DNA of 64,000 bases from Monodelphis domestica (GCF_027887165.1 NC_077232.1:84970541-85034540), one strand, 5' to 3'; shown: positions 1 to 12,224, counted from the stretch's first letter. A program made the numbers and translations. The notes: generated from the sequence alone by a model not told the origin.

Positions 1-47
<47 letters not shown>
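1..47. repeat. (CA)n microsatellite at the window edge
   Basis: About 23 uninterrupted CA units, continuing past the left edge of the window, so the full length is unknown. Confidence 0.95.
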
Positions 48-49
<2 letters not shown>

Positions 50-756
50 CAAAAACCCCCAAAATCTCTCCAGATGTTTCCTGACCAAGACAGAAAAGAG
101 CAATATATATCTTCCTATGTCTGGACACTAGATTTTATTCATGTAATCCTAGATCGCCTTAGATTTTTGGAGTGACATACTTCAATGGATCCACAATCTC
201 ACTTATGTGAGCACTTCCTCTATTGGTATAGATTACAACCAACCCACATTTTCTCATTCTGCTCTAGTCCCTATACTTCCAAAACTCTTCTTAGAGGATC
301 TACCCAATGCCCTGAAGACCTTTTAATGTTTATTTGTTTTTCAAGGTTTAACATTCCTTGGAAATGAATGAAATAGTACCATGGTGCATTCTTTTGGCCC
401 CTTCCCTCACTCCACAATCAGCCTACCTCCTTTTCTACTACCATTTTTGTCTTTAGTTATGTCTGTGACATCACTTTTTATGTAAAAATCACAATGAGAA
501 ACATGTTATAGACTATTTATGCCCATCATGGGTTTCTTTACTGACCATCAAGTCAGAATTAATTTTGATTCTTAGTGATTGTGGTGTTCCATAATGTTAT
601 ATTTAAATTAGTTTTTGAGCATTAAATAGTTGTAGATAAGAGAGTGGGAGCCATAAAATGTGATAATTAAAATGTTTGGGAGCAAGGGAAATATATAACA
701 ATTATGACCGCTGAAATATGTTTTCTACTGTGTCTTGGTTTTATATAAATATAAGA
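48..756. other. Unannotated intergenic DNA
   Basis: AT-rich sequence with only short chance reading frames. I recognise no gene or repeat here. Confidence 0.6.
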
Positions 757-1400
757 TGGTCGCCAGGGAAAATATTTCCAATTTATGAATATGCCCAAGC
801 CAACTGGGTTTTATAGAGAAATTTAATTTATAATACACTGATTACTCAATAGAAAAAGAGAGAAAGTAAGAAAGGAATAAGAATGAAGGGCCTCAAGCCA
901 ATAAGGCCTAGACCTCAGTCCTAAGAGATAAATCAGTCAGTTGGTTTTATCACTCACCCAAGATCTCTCTAGGTAAGGCTTCTCATGCCAACCTCAGGCT
1001 CCACCTTCAAGAGAGCCTCCTTTCAAGAAATGTTTCACGAGAATTCTCCTCCTGACTCCTCCTGAGTTCACCTTCCACAGCCTCCTTCAAGACCTCTCCA
1101 GGAGCTCTCCCTCCAGGACCTCTCTCCTCTCAGACCTCCTTCAGAGCATCCACACTTTCAGAGCATCAACCCCGCTATCTTTAAGGAAACCATCTAAGTT
1201 CCCTCCCCTCAGTTCTCACATCTACCAATCACTGTCAATCTCTCCCCTGTGCCAATGGTGGCTCTAGCTTAACCCAGGACCGCCCAGAGGTCTGACCCCT
1301 TTGCACATGTCTGTTGAAGGTCATATTCTCAAATAATTAAATCTTGATCTTTGCTGCAGCCCTTCCTAAATCCTGTTACTCTGAGTAGGGTGGAGATTGT
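757..1400 (-). mobile_element. Solo LTR-like fossil, minus orientation (copy 1)
   Basis: Begins (3' end of the LTR on the minus strand) with TGGTCGCCAGGG. It shares a terminal block and a 1240-1400 block (CAATGGT, GCTTAA, AGCACATGTCT-like and GTAGGGTGGAG words) with the copy at 8288. The outer boundary on the high side is uncertain and may reach about 1640. Purine-rich GGAGG-type repeats on the minus strand resemble LTR regulatory repeats. It appears to be an old retrovirus-like LTR without internal region; family not assigned. Confidence 0.55.
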
Positions 1401-1640
1401 AGTTTCCAAGACCTGGTTCTGTCATTCCAAGTATCTCTATTGTATCAATTCTAAAATCAATCATGACTAAAAACTTCCTGTTCTATGCTTAAGCATAGGT
1501 CAAAGCCCTTTCCATTGTTTAGCAAAAGGTTTCTGTCCTAAAGTAGTCTTAAGTAGGGAGGAGAAGGACCTCCCATGCCAAGGAGTTTCATATTCCAATA
1601 GAGTTCTTACTATCAGTAGGAGATTTTTTAAAGTATGAAA

Positions 1641-3440
1641 TTTCCCAATGGGGAAATTTCCAACATTCATAAGTCTAAGAAATTTTAAGGTTTACAATAA
1701 TTCAAAACCACATAGAAAAAAATCATACTGGAGTTTTTTTTTTAAAAAAGGGAAGGTTAATATCAGAACGAAGTATGATATCCTTAAAAATTTATGCAAT
1801 CTTACAAATATATTGCAATCTGATCTCTTCTTTGTTTTTAGTAATGAACCCAGCTCATTACACACCTTCATTACTCACTTGAAATATATATATAAAGGTA
1901 GAATAAATTAATGGGTTGTCCATCCAATTGTGTATAGAATAAATCTTCATCTATTGTTCTTTCCTATGTGGGTTGTTAAGCCATCGATTATTGAATGGTT
2001 AAGGATCTCATTGAGAATGTTCTATAGACAATGAGCAAAATGCTGATAACCATGATATTGCACCATCTATGGGGAATTCCTGTTCCACTTGGACTCTGCC
2101 AAGAACATCCTTCGTGATGATGGTGATTAACTTTGATATAAAAATTAGAGACTCATTGAATGAAGTTATCTCTGTGGTAGCATCTGTCTAATAATTTAAC
2201 ATGATCTAAACAAATCCATGAGAAATATTTTCTTGGAGGGGAAATTTGAAGGCTACATTTTGCCTAACCAAGTCAAATACTTTTTGAAAAACACCAAGTT
2301 AGAAATGAACTGGAGTCCTTATATTCTTGTATATACATTTTTTTTTTCAAAAATACACCCCACTAATAAGCAACAGAAATATAAATATTCTTGGAGAATT
2401 ACCTAGGGACAATTGGTTTGACCAGGGCTACCTAGCCAATATTTGTTAGAGGCTAAGCTTGAACTCAGGTCTTTTTGGCTTGGAGGCTATGTCTCTAGAC
2501 ACTGTAGCACACCTCCTTAAGGATGGTCATTAAAAAAATTATATGATTTGTAGCATCCTTTGCTCTCTTTTCTTCTTGGAAACCCAGAGAGTAGTGCTAT
2601 TCTGTCTGTGCTGAAGTGAAGAGTGAACCTTGTAGCCCCAAGGGCCATTTAACCTTTTGTTTGGTTTATGGATTGCTATGAGCAAATAATTTATCACTGA
2701 CTTTACTGGTAAAGAGCCACTCCATGCTTATTTAGACTGATCCTTGGACAACAGTTTAAGTCTATTTATAAGATTGTATTTGAATATTTTCCAGCTTGTT
2801 TGAACCTGCCAGAATCTACATTCCACTGGTAAAGCCTTCAAGAACCCAAGGTTATGTCTACAGAATAATGGATCCTATTCAAGTGGTATATTAATTGAAG
2901 CAGCCATGTAACACTATTGATTAATACTGAATTTGTGACTAGGTCAAATCCACAGGTCATTTTTCCACATATAATATTTTCTAGCAATCTTTCCCATTCT
3001 GTACTTGTGTAATGATTTTTCTTTTTTAAATCTCATTGAAGGACTTTATATTTATCCCTCTTACATTTCATCTTTTGTGAAAAATGAGGATTGCCCAGAT
3101 GATTACTTGCAGCTGTATGGGCAGTTCATGGAAAGTCCATTGATATGTCTATCTTTGAAAGGCACTGAAGATGGACAGTATGATGGATCTCGAATTCGAT
3201 AAGGGGAGAAAAGTGGGCTGGTTTTCACTATCACCACAGTCTTCTTTCTCTCTCTTTTAAACAATAATAAAAACCAGCTGATTAGCTGAAATTAACCAAA
3301 ATCTCAGAAGAGAGTCAAGATGGCAGTTCATCTCTATTTTATCATCCAAAGCATTAGCTAACTTACTCAGCTTTACTTCATTCAAAAGTTTTATAAGTCT
3401 GACATCTATGCCTTCAGATTAGTGGCTAGAGCTGGGTCAG
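1641..3440. other. Intergenic DNA with little recognisable content
   Basis: A degraded minus-strand CORE-SINE body is visible around 2420-2515 (GAACTCAGGTCTT, ACTGTAGCACACC). Otherwise only AT-rich unique-looking sequence; no exon recognised. Confidence 0.5.
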
Positions 3441-3454
3441 AACAGTTCAATAAT

Positions 3455-3680
3455 CAGCCAACAACATTTATTAAATGCCTACTGTGTGCCAGACAGGGTT
3501 CCAAGAGCTGGACATTCAAAGGAAGGCAAAAATACAGTTCCTGCCCTCAAGGAATAAATCATATAATGGAGTAAATAACATATAAATAAGTATATACATA
3601 TAAGATGTATATGGAGAAGATGCAAGATAATCTCAGAGAAGAGGGTATCAGCAACTGAAATGAATGGGAAAGGCTTTCTA
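3455..3680 (+). repeat. Marsupial interspersed repeat, 'CATTTATTAAATGCCTACTGTGTGCC' type start
   Basis: Starts with AACATTTATTAAATGCC and continues with the TGCCCTCAAGGA and GATAATCTCAGA words that also recur at 25497-25615 and 60950-61165. This family is familiar from marsupial genomes, but I cannot name it safely. Confidence 0.55.
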
Positions 3681-3689
3681 TTTCTTTTT

Positions 3690-3871
3690 TGTTTTTTTTT
3701 AAACCCTCACCTTCTATTTTAGAATCTATACAAAGTATTGGTTCCAAGGCATAAGTATGGTAAGGGCTAGGCAATAGGGTTAAGTGACTTGTTAAGTGAC
3801 AGGGTCACACAGTTAGAACTATCTGAGGTCAGACTGGAATCCAGGACCTCCTAACTCCAGGCTTGGTGCTA
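3690..3871 (-). repeat. MAR1-type tRNA-derived SINE
   Basis: Minus-oriented: poly-T, then AAACCCTCACCTTCTATTTT, GGTTCCAAGGCA, AAGTGACTTG, CAGGGTCACACAG and CCAGGACCTCC, in the usual reversed order for this SINE. Abuts a minus CORE-SINE at 3872. Confidence 0.8.
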
Positions 3872-4036
3872 TTATTATTATTCCCATTTACAGATGAAGA
3901 AACTGAGTCTGAGAGAGGTGAAATGACCTGTCTAGGTCATTTACTACACAAGTAGTACATGTCTGAGATAGGATTTGAACTCAGCATTTCTTAACCTCTA
4001 AATTCAGTTCTCTAATTGCTATACCACCCAAGTACC
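3872..4036 (-). repeat. MIR/THER1-type CORE-SINE
   Basis: Reverse-complement MIR words in order: CCCATTTACAGATGAAGAAA, CTGAGTCTGAGAG, GTCATTTACTACAC and GGATTTGAACTCAG. Confidence 0.75.
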
Positions 4037-5240
4037 TGATAGGATTACAATTTTCTGGGGACTGTAGATTAATTTATAATTATTTATTAAATAGTGAAAG
4101 CATATAGGTCGAGAAAAGCCTCATGATCACATGGTTATCACCTAGCTAACCTGAGCTCTCCATTCATTGAATGTTTCCTTTCTCCAGAAGACAGAAAGCT
4201 GCTTGGTCAAAAGTGCAAGTGCTGCTTCCTAGCTAAGAGACTCTGCTGCTTCCCCTATCCTAACTCATACACCGGTGATGTTACTTTTTCTGGGTCCCAC
4301 TAGTTAGGAAAACTTGACTTCAGTTCAGGTTAGAGGCTAGTCTTCCAGATGCTGGGGGTTATGTGGGACAAGAGGCAAGCATCTTCTTAGATGCCAGGGA
4401 GGCACAAGGTGTCCTCCTATTCAGATAAACCTCAGACCTTGGTCTTAACCCAATCAAAGTGTGGGTAGTGGGACCAAAGTGGATTTCCAAAACTTTCCCT
4501 TTAAAAAGGAAAGTGTGGTACAGATTTCTATTAAATTCTCACAAAGTATAAAGTGGTAAAGGCTTGTTTAGGTTTCAGCCATGGAAAAGAAAGGAGGAGG
4601 TAGGGCATAGTGAGGATGGGTGGATGAGTGTTAGTGATGGCAGTGGTGGTAGTACATGAGGACATAGATTAGGGAGGGGGCTCTGGGAAGCTTTTCAAAG
4701 GAAGAGAGTGGGAATAAGGTAGGAGGTTTCAGAGTTGATGGGGAAAAGTTCCTAGATCATGACAGAGGCAAGAGATAGAAGTGACTATCAGCAAGGCTGA
4801 GTCGGATACCAGAAGACAGAGGGTTATGGTATAAGGAATCTTCCATCCACCAGACAACACTAAAGACACAATCCTTGCTAGCTCAGAACAGGAATTTGCT
4901 CAGGGAGGAGTTCATAAAATTTCCCCATTGGGGCATAAGTATCTGTATTCATTCGCAAAATGGTTGTGATGGGGAGGGGCTGTGAGAATGATTCTATTGC
5001 TTGACTATTTCCTGTTTTTTACTTTGTTATTCTCTTCAAATGAAAAGATTTTGTTACTTGATTTATGATTCTTGCCTGATCTCTTAGTAGAATTGGCACT
5101 TGATGGGGGCTCAAGCCATGTGTTATTCATACATTGTATGCAGTCGCTTATGGGAATTCCAAAAATGAGTGAAATACATGGTTTACATGAGTTTAATAAG
5201 TCTATATTTAGCACCTATTATGGAGAGGAAAAATTCCAGA
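4037..5240. other. Intergenic DNA, no gene recognised
   Basis: Includes a G-rich GGTGGTAG-like stretch around 4590-4690. No convincing exon or named repeat. Confidence 0.5.
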
Positions 5241-5244
5241 CTGG

Positions 5245-5398
5245 AAACAATTAGTGAGGAAACCTGGGTTCTAGTCCATACTAAAATGTATGACTTTGGG
5301 AAAGTCACTTCCTTTTTTGAGGCTTCAGTTTCTCTGGCTTTAAAATTAAGAGATTTGACTTAATCATCTTAAAGTTTCTTCCAACTCTAACATTCCAT
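5245..5398 (+). repeat. CORE-SINE with L2-like tail
   Basis: Plus-oriented GAAACCTGGGTTCTAGTC, GACTTTGGGAAAGTCACTTC, TTCAGTTTCTC, then the tail TCTTAAAGTTTCTTCCAACT and CTAACATTCCATG. Confidence 0.75.
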
Positions 5399-5696
5399 GT
5401 GGTCAAAACATATTCCTTGTCCTTAAGGAAGTTACTTCTACCTCTGAGAATTTCTACCTCCTTTAATACTCATAAGACTTTTGATTTTCCTCATTGCTCA
5501 TTCTCTCTACTTCTGGAAATCATATCATTTAAACTTATATATACTTTACCTTTAATTCATTATGTGCATTTTTTTATCATCTCTAGTAGAATAGAAGAAC
5601 TTCCAGGGAAAGGAGGATCTCACATATAGTAAATGGCTAATAAATATTTTAAAAATTCATTTGTTGAATAAATAACAAATGTAATGCTCTCTTTTG

Positions 5697-5795
5697 GAGG
5701 CATCTAGGTGGCCCAGTAGATAGGGTGCTGGACCTGGAGTCAAAAAGAAATCCTCCTGAGTTTAAATCTGGCCTCAGACTTAATAGTCATGTGAT
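5697..5795 (+). repeat. tRNA-SINE head, truncated
   Basis: GGCATCTAGGTGGCCCAGTA, GATAGGGTGCTGGACC and AAATCTGGCCTCAGAC form the standard tRNA-derived head. The tail is not recognisable, so the subfamily is open. Confidence 0.6.
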
Positions 5796-6349
5796 TCTGT
5801 GCAAGTTACAACTTCTGAAAATGATGCACCAACAATACTCTCTATGGGGCCACTTTCCCACTAAGAACAGTGGTTTGGGTCCCATGAGGAACCTTTAGGG
5901 TTCTCAGTATAAATTTGAAGAGTTTTCTGATATTGTTATTCACGAGCCCCTATCCTGTATGCTTCCTCGAATCAACTAAACAGAGTCAAATAGCTAGAAA
6001 TGGATATTTTCTAATGTAGTACAATAAGAAAAATTGGCACAAAAACATCCCTCTAAAAAGTCTGGGACAAATTCTCCCACAAGTACACACTGAATCCAGG
6101 GGAAAATGGGTATGAATTTAAAGAGTGCCTATGGTAAAAGATTAACTCCCAGCTCCTTGCTGGTATGATCAGAATTGTGTTTTAGAGTGATTAATCTAAC
6201 AGTGTGTGAAGAATCATAATAGATTAGTCATTGTACATTGGCTAAAAAGTCTTAGAAAATAATCAGAAAAAATACAAATAGGAGATTAGAAATAGTAATA
6301 ATTTAATAATGACATAATATACAGTTTTTCCCAGAAAGGAGCACAAAAT
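5796..6349. other. Intergenic DNA, nothing recognised
   Basis: AT-rich sequence between repeats without coding or repeat signatures I can name. Confidence 0.5.
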
Positions 6350-6555
6350 TTTATTTTTTTAACTTTCTATTCCTTTAATTTTTAATTGAATATAGAAATA
6401 CTCTTTATTAAGACATTTTACCTTCCCAATTACATGTAATAACAATTTTCAGCATACATTCTCTGAAATTATGAAATCCACATTGTCTCTCTCCTTCCCT
6501 TCTCTTCTCCCTTCCAGAGGTGGTAAGCAATTTAACATCATACAGTTTAAGCAAT
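6350..6555 (-). mobile_element. LINE L1 3' end fragment
   Basis: Words of the marsupial L1 3' UTR in reverse orientation: CCCAATTACATGTAATAACA, TTTTCAGCATACATT, a CTCTCCTTCCCTTCTC pyrimidine run and GGTGGTAAGCAATTTAACAT. Confidence 0.6.
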
Positions 6556-6584
6556 AACTCACATTACTCTGGAACTTTAAGGTT

Positions 6585-6725
6585 TACTTATAATAGTTTT
6601 GAGAGGTAGATAATGCAAATATGATCACCCCCATTTTATAAATGATTTTCCCAAGGTCAGATTACTGGTAAGTATGGACGTCAAGACTTAAACTCAGAGC
6701 TTTGACTCTAGTGCTCTTTTGATTA
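6585..6725 (-). repeat. CORE-SINE fragment
   Basis: Reverse MIR body: CCCCCATTTTATAAATGA, CCCAAGGTCAGATTACTGG, ACTTAAACTCAGAGC. Confidence 0.65.
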
Positions 6726-7382
6726 ATGGGTCAGACATATTCTTGGGAACCCAGACATTCAATTCTCCTTATGTTGGTTCTTAAATCCTTGGGCACCATG
6801 TAGGGGAAGGTGGCTCCATGCTCTGATAGATAAGCCACAAAGAACTTTGGTTGCTTTTGGATAACTGAAAGGGTGATAAATCTTTCTATTTACTATCATC
6901 AGAATTTTAATTCTTGCCCTAAAGGTCCTGTCTTTGTTGTATTCACTTGGCTTGCTCATGAAGGAACTGACCAGCAGAGATATCCTTAGGATGGTATAAT
7001 GAAGTTTTGTCTCAGGATGCTAAAATCTAAAATCTAGAGGGTGCTGATAGGTCTGCCTTCTGCAGTATATAAACTTATGCTTTTAGCACCAAGTAAGCAA
7101 GAAGAACTAGTTAAAACAAAACAGCACCAGGGGACTACTGCTTCCTCTCTCCTGGCTATGAATCTGAGGTGAGCTCTCTCTTTTTCTCACCTCCATTATA
7201 AAAAAAGATGCCTGGCTTTGCTCCTTCCTCAACAACTGAATTTGTCATAAAAAGTTGATTTGAAGATAATTTTCATGCTTTCTCTAGGTGTGAAAAATTC
7301 TAGTTATAGCTCTGCTGCATATCTAAGAAAAAAAGAGGATATCATTTATTCTAGAGACATGGGGATTCAAAAAGAAAATGAC

Positions 7383-7580
7383 TAGTGCAGTGTAATGGAA
7401 AATGTACTGCACCGGGAGTTAGGAGGCAGCTTAGGTTTTATTTTGGCCTCTGCCACTTACTGGATGTGTGACTATGGATAGGTTACTGTACACTTCTAAG
7501 CCCCAATGGCTTCCCCTATAAAATGAAGGGGTGAACCTGGAAGATCTTGAAGTTCTTTTCCAGCTCTAACAAACAAGCCT
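7383..7580 (+). repeat. CORE-SINE with L2-like tail
   Basis: AGTGTAATGGAAAATG, CTCTGCCACTTACTGGATGT, TATAAAATGAAGGGG, then CTTGAAGTTCTTTTCCAGCT at the tail. Confidence 0.75.
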
Positions 7581-8287
7581 ATTTTATGATCTGAGGTCGT
7601 TTCTGGTTCAAAGATTATATGCATAAGTATATGTAAGATTATACACAGTCCCCTCCTCTAAGCTCTAAATCTTTCTTCTGAAAATCTAATAATGAGAGAA
7701 CTTGCCAAAATGTGTTGGCTCCAGAAGGATGAAACTTCTAACAATCTGTCAGAGCATGTGGTTCTGGAATTATTGGATTGTCTAAACTAGGGGTGCAAAA
7801 CAGAGCAGGTAGAGATCTTGTCTTATGACCCTTTCTTCCCCCATTGGTACTTCTGTCTTCCTCTTTGCCCCATGTACATCCTTAATGTCCTCCCACTTTC
7901 TTTTTTCCTAACACTAAACCTGATCTCAGGAAAGACTCTAAGGATTGTCCCGTATTCCTGAGCTCACTTGTCAGGATCCAAGGACTGCTATGGGACTGGG
8001 AGGAAGGGAGCAAGTGCTAGTTTTTCCAAAGAAGATTATGAGAGAGAACTCTTTGCCTTTCTACCCCTTTAGGAAGTAGTTGAGTGGTGGTGACGTATGA
8101 GATTGGTATTTCTTCTTTAATACTTCAAGGTGCTAAAGAATAGGAGGCTGATAATGGAGGAAGACCTTGAGTTTTTTTGAGTTCTTGAGTTTCTTTATTT
8201 GTAAAATGGGATAATAATACTTATCCCACCTAAAACAAAATTTGGTAAGGATAATTTAGAGTTGTGACCTAATCTAAATTTGATTTT
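7581..8287. other. Intergenic DNA
   Basis: Mostly unrecognised. A short plus MIR piece (TTCTTTATTTGTAAAATGGG) lies at about 8185-8240. Confidence 0.5.
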
Positions 8288-8925
8288 TGGTCACCAGGGG
8301 ATATACCATATAAAATACCCAAATCAGTTTGGAAATATATGGTGGTTTAATCAAAAATAGGGAAGAAATCAAGGAGAAGAGAGAGGAAAAGGTATAGGAT
8401 TTCGCCCTCCTGGCCTGTGCCAGGCGAGTTATGTGGTCCTTGAAGATTAGAGGCTTTCTCTAAGAGGGTAGTGTTTGGAAGGTAAAGGAGAGAAAAATCA
8501 GCCTAATTCTGAGAGATCTCATAGAAGAACCTCACTGAACTAGGTTACTTGGCTTCCTCCAGTATGGTATCAAGGAAAATTCACCGCTAAAACCAGACAA
8601 TAATAGCCGCCACACCAAGATGCTGACACGCTCAGCCAGCTGCCACCAGCCACCTCTCCGCCATCAAAGAGGCCTGAGAGAGGAAGTGATGTGAAATATA
8701 TAGATGGTTTTTACATTACTTTCCTGCATCTCACCTGTACCAATGGTAGCTTAAGCTTGACTTAGGACAGCCCAGGGGTTTGTCAGCTGTTTCTGATTTG
8801 TCATTTGCTAGCACATGTCTATCATAGGCCATCCTCCTAGATATTTAATCCTTAATTCTGGGTGTAGACATTCCTGATTTTGTTAGACTAAGTAGGGTGG
8901 AGTAATATAAAGTTTACAATTTGTT
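8288..8925 (-). mobile_element. Solo LTR-like fossil, minus orientation (copy 2)
   Basis: Starts at TGGTCACCAGGGG and shares terminal and internal words with the copies at 757 and 17667. These include ACCAATGGTAGC, TAGCACATGTCTAT and AAGTAGGGTGGAG. It is more CpG-rich in its middle (8580-8660) than the surroundings. An old retrovirus-like LTR with no internal coding region attached. Confidence 0.55.
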
Positions 8926-9082
8926 GTACTGTAATAATTTTGTACATCTTAAAGTCCTATGTAAATGTAAATTCATACCATATAAGGTTCATTAGTAGTT
9001 AGAGCAGAAAAGAATGAAAGAAGTCATTTTGTTTTTAGAGATAACAACATTGAGATCCAAAGGTGAGGTCAAATGAAAGGAT

Positions 9083-9260
9083 TTATATTATTTTATATTA
9101 TATTATATTGTATCACATTATATTATCTTGTTATATTAAATGTATTTTTCTATATCCTGTCATATTGTGCCACATTATGTTATCGCCTTGTATCATATCA
9201 TCATACCATTTCATTTTCCATTGTAACATTGTATTTGATCTCACCTTATGGTATTATTTT
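9083..9260. repeat. Degenerate TA-rich short tandem repeat
   Basis: A run built from TATTA, CATAT and TATCA units, purest at 9087-9130 and decaying to the right. Reading frames across it are artefacts of the repeat. Confidence 0.7.
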
Positions 9261-9483
9261 ATTGTCGATGGATGTCATACACAGAGGCTGAATGGAAGAA
9301 AGAGTCCCTGCAGATAATGAGAGCCTCCAGATATCCCTGTTAGCTGATAAAATTGTGCTGATTTCATCAAACCCTAAAATACTGTATACTACACTTTCAA
9401 GGAGATCCATGACCAAGCAGAAGAGATTGCTTTAACGATCTACACAATAAAAACCAAGTGGATGAAGAATGCTTACAGTTCAG

Positions 9484-9615
9484 ACCAATGGTGTCAAACT
9501 CAAATAGAAGTAGATGGGGGCCACAAGGGGCCACAAAGTTATTTAGAAAACCGCATTTCAACATCATCTATGTCCAATTCTTTTTATTTATTTTACTAAA
9601 TATTTCCCAATTATA
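9484..9615 (+). mobile_element. hAT-like non-autonomous DNA transposon fragment
   Basis: GGTGTCAAACTCAAATAGAA, GGGGCCAC, AAAACCGCATTTCAACATCA and AATATTTCCCAATTATATCT resemble the left half of a marsupial hAT MITE that begins CAGGGGTGTCAAACTC. The right end is not recognisable. Confidence 0.45.
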
Positions 9616-10354
9616 TCTTAAACTGGACAGCTTAGAGAGTACACTGGTAACCACAGTATTGAAAGATCCAGAGAAAGGTTCTAAGTATGAAGGGTGTATT
9701 TTCTATAGACATTGACTCTGACATTGGCATCATCTGAGCTGAGATGATATGGACAGTTTTGCATTTTGTACCAGAGTTTGATACCATCAGTCCACTGGAT
9801 CACAGAAGTATTCTCCCAGTCTCTTATCAATATATAGACTATTTAAAAGCCTCTTTTTGAATCTGCTAATTTCCAACTAGGTTTTCTTCATAATGCTTAC
9901 TCTGTAATTTATCTGAAAAGAATGAAGAGAAGCAGGGATCACAGCTGGAGAAATAATCCTTCTTCCTTCTACAGCTGCCCATGGAAAACTTTACACTTCT
10001 CCCGGGTCCCTGGTTCCGCAGACATAAAATTCGGTGAAAATGAAGACTGGGCCCCATTTCACTTAAGTGATACTGTTGAATAACATTGGAATCTCTGTAC
10101 TATGACTGGAGAGGCCAGGCCATCCCTGGGAAGGAGATTTGTGACAACCAGCATTAGTGAGAGTGTTTCTGGGTCCCATCCAGTCCTGGAAAGAGTCTGC
10201 TGCTAAACTCATCTTGCCTTCTGATCCTGTCAGTCCTTTCCCTGATCTTTAAACCAGGGCTTGCATTCAATTCCAAAGCCAGGGAAAATTGATGAGTCCT
10301 ATCTAATGAGCTATCAGCATGCTAGAGCCTAGAGCCATCTTATTTATTCTTTCA
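9616..10354. other. Intergenic DNA, nothing recognised
   Basis: Unique-looking sequence with no supported gene. Confidence 0.5.
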
Positions 10355-10500
10355 ATGGCCTCAGCCTCAGCCTTCTCATCTATAAAATGGGGGTGCAATT
10401 TGTTCACACTAACTACCTCATAGGATTATAGTGACAGAAACACTTTGACATCTTAAAGAGTTATAGTAATAGGAGTTATTGTTTCATTAATTCAGCCAAT
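10355..10500 (+). repeat. CORE-SINE fragment
   Basis: CCTTCTCATCTATAAAATGG, CTACCTCATAGGATTATAGT and ACATCTTAAAGAGTTATAG follow the MIR 3' half. Confidence 0.7.
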
Positions 10501-10672
10501 GTCCTGAGGATTTATGGGGATGTGGAACATAAAATACTATGCTCTTATAAAATGCTACAGGAATATGGGTTGTTCTTCTAATGATGATCCCCTACTATGT
10601 GCACCATCCTGTGTTCCTCATGAGAGATCCAAAGATAAGACATGATCCTTGCCCTCATGGATTTTAAAACCT

Positions 10673-10710
10673 ACTGTGTGTGTGTGTGTGTATGTGTTTG
10701 TGTGTGTGTG
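10673..10710. repeat. (TG)n microsatellite
   Basis: TG units with two small interruptions (TATG and TTTG). Confidence 0.9.
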
Positions 10711-10944
10711 AGGAATAGAAGAAACAGGAACTCAAATAACCATGCTAGCATTTAAGATGTGATAAATGTTACAAGAGAAGGATTACTTCCATTTGTACAG
10801 ACTCTTTGGCAAACAGCTTCATGGAGGATTTGGAATTTGAACTTGGTCTTGATGATGCTTCAATAGGTTCCTAAAAGGTAGAGCTAGGTCATTTGTCAGC
10901 TCTGCCTGTTGGATAGCCATGGCTTCCATCAGAACTTTATTGAA

Positions 10945-11060
10945 TCTTAGCTGTGTGACCTTGAGCATGTCATTTAACCCCACTTGTCTAGCCCTTACCT
11001 CTCTTCTGCCTTAGAATTGATACTTAATATTGATTCTAAGATAGATAGTAAGGGATATAT
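10945..11060 (+). repeat. MAR1-type SINE, 5'-truncated
   Basis: TTAGCTGTGTGACCTTGAGC, CTAGCCCTTACC, TTCTGCCTTAGAATTGATAC and ATTGATTCTAAGATAG. Its 3' end runs directly into the (CA)n tract at 11067, a common SINE-tail origin for microsatellites. Confidence 0.8.
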
Positions 11061-11064
11061 ATAC

Positions 11065-11066
<2 letters not shown>

Positions 11067-11113
<47 letters not shown>
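11067..11113. repeat. (CA)n microsatellite
   Basis: About 23 pure CA units at the 3' tail of the preceding SINE. Confidence 0.95.
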
Positions 11114-11115
<2 letters not shown>

Positions 11116-12045
11116 GTTTATTGAATATAAGAAAATTTGGCTAAAAGATTAACATCAGTCAGAGAGGACTTGAAGCATAACAGATAAGTAATATTCTCCA
11201 ATTGGCTGAAAACTATCTAGGCTGAGGAATCTGCCCCTAGATCACAGAGGTTCCAAAGGATAAAGTTAGAATTCTGAGGCAGCTCTTCCAGCTCTAAGGG
11301 CAGCCTTCCTTCCACTATAACCACACCTCTCCCAGGTCCATCCTATTCTATGCATTTCCTGTTGCCTTGATTTCCTCTGTACAGTAGGTGAACATCAGCT
11401 TTGAATCTAGCTCTGCTGAACTGCTCCTGACTAATTACTTTGTAATTCTGGGTCGCATTCATATAGAGCTCTAAGGTTTTGAAAAGTGGTTTGCAAACCT
11501 TAAACCTGAGAGCTTAATAGCTATAAAAGCTTTAAACTGAAAAAGAAAAGCTTATTCAAGAAGGAAAGTTCTAAAAACCACTTGTTAAGTCTTTGGAAAT
11601 GTGGATAACATAAGATTGCTATGTATTTAAATCACTGTATTGCATATTTTGTCAAAGAGAGATTTTTGCTTTAATAAATTTATGATACTCAAAAAAAATT
11701 TTAAAAAAGCTTTAAACTGCACTCAGGTTTTTGGGAGTCCCTGTATTATTGCCTTCTGGTCTCATGATACCCTTGTAGAGTAGGGGTTTTTATCAACATT
11801 TTACCGATAAGAAAACTGAATCTCAAAGAAGTGGAGATGAATTTCTGATTAAACAATTACTCTTTTAACTAGGATATGAACCTTAGTTTCCTTCCGCCCT
11901 TCCAGCCCAGAGTTCCTGAAACTCTTATGCAAGTATTCACTAATGAACGCCTGTATTTCAGCGTGAACTGAGAGAAAACCCTTCTCTTTTAGTGGGTTGT
12001 TTATTTCACAACTGATGATAAGGAAAGCAAATGTTCAATGGTGGA
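11114..12045. other. Intergenic DNA with degraded SINE pieces
   Basis: Weak MIR-like words near 11450-11515 and 11770-11900 (AAAACTGAATCTCAAAGAAG). No exon recognised. Confidence 0.5.
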
Positions 12046-12049
12046 ACGG

Positions 12050-12180
12050 CCACTAGACTTAGAAACAGAAGACATGGGTGTAAATCTTGGCCCTACCATT
12101 TATTGCCTTATAAGATTGGGCAAGTCACTTCTCTCTGGGCTTATTTCTTCATATATAAAATGAGGGAGTTGACCTAAATG
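12050..12180 (+). repeat. CORE-SINE
   Basis: TGGGTGTAAATCTTGGCCCT, TTGGGCAAGTCACTTC, TATATAAAATGAGG and GACCTAAATGGTCACGAAGG. Confidence 0.7.
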
Positions 12181-12224
12181 GTCACGAAGGCCTCTGCCCT
12201 AGTATAATAGGAGTTAGTGCTATC

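Noticed and set aside
9063-9317. Two overlapping Tyr/Ile-rich open frames
   Set aside because: Translations of a TA-rich short tandem repeat.
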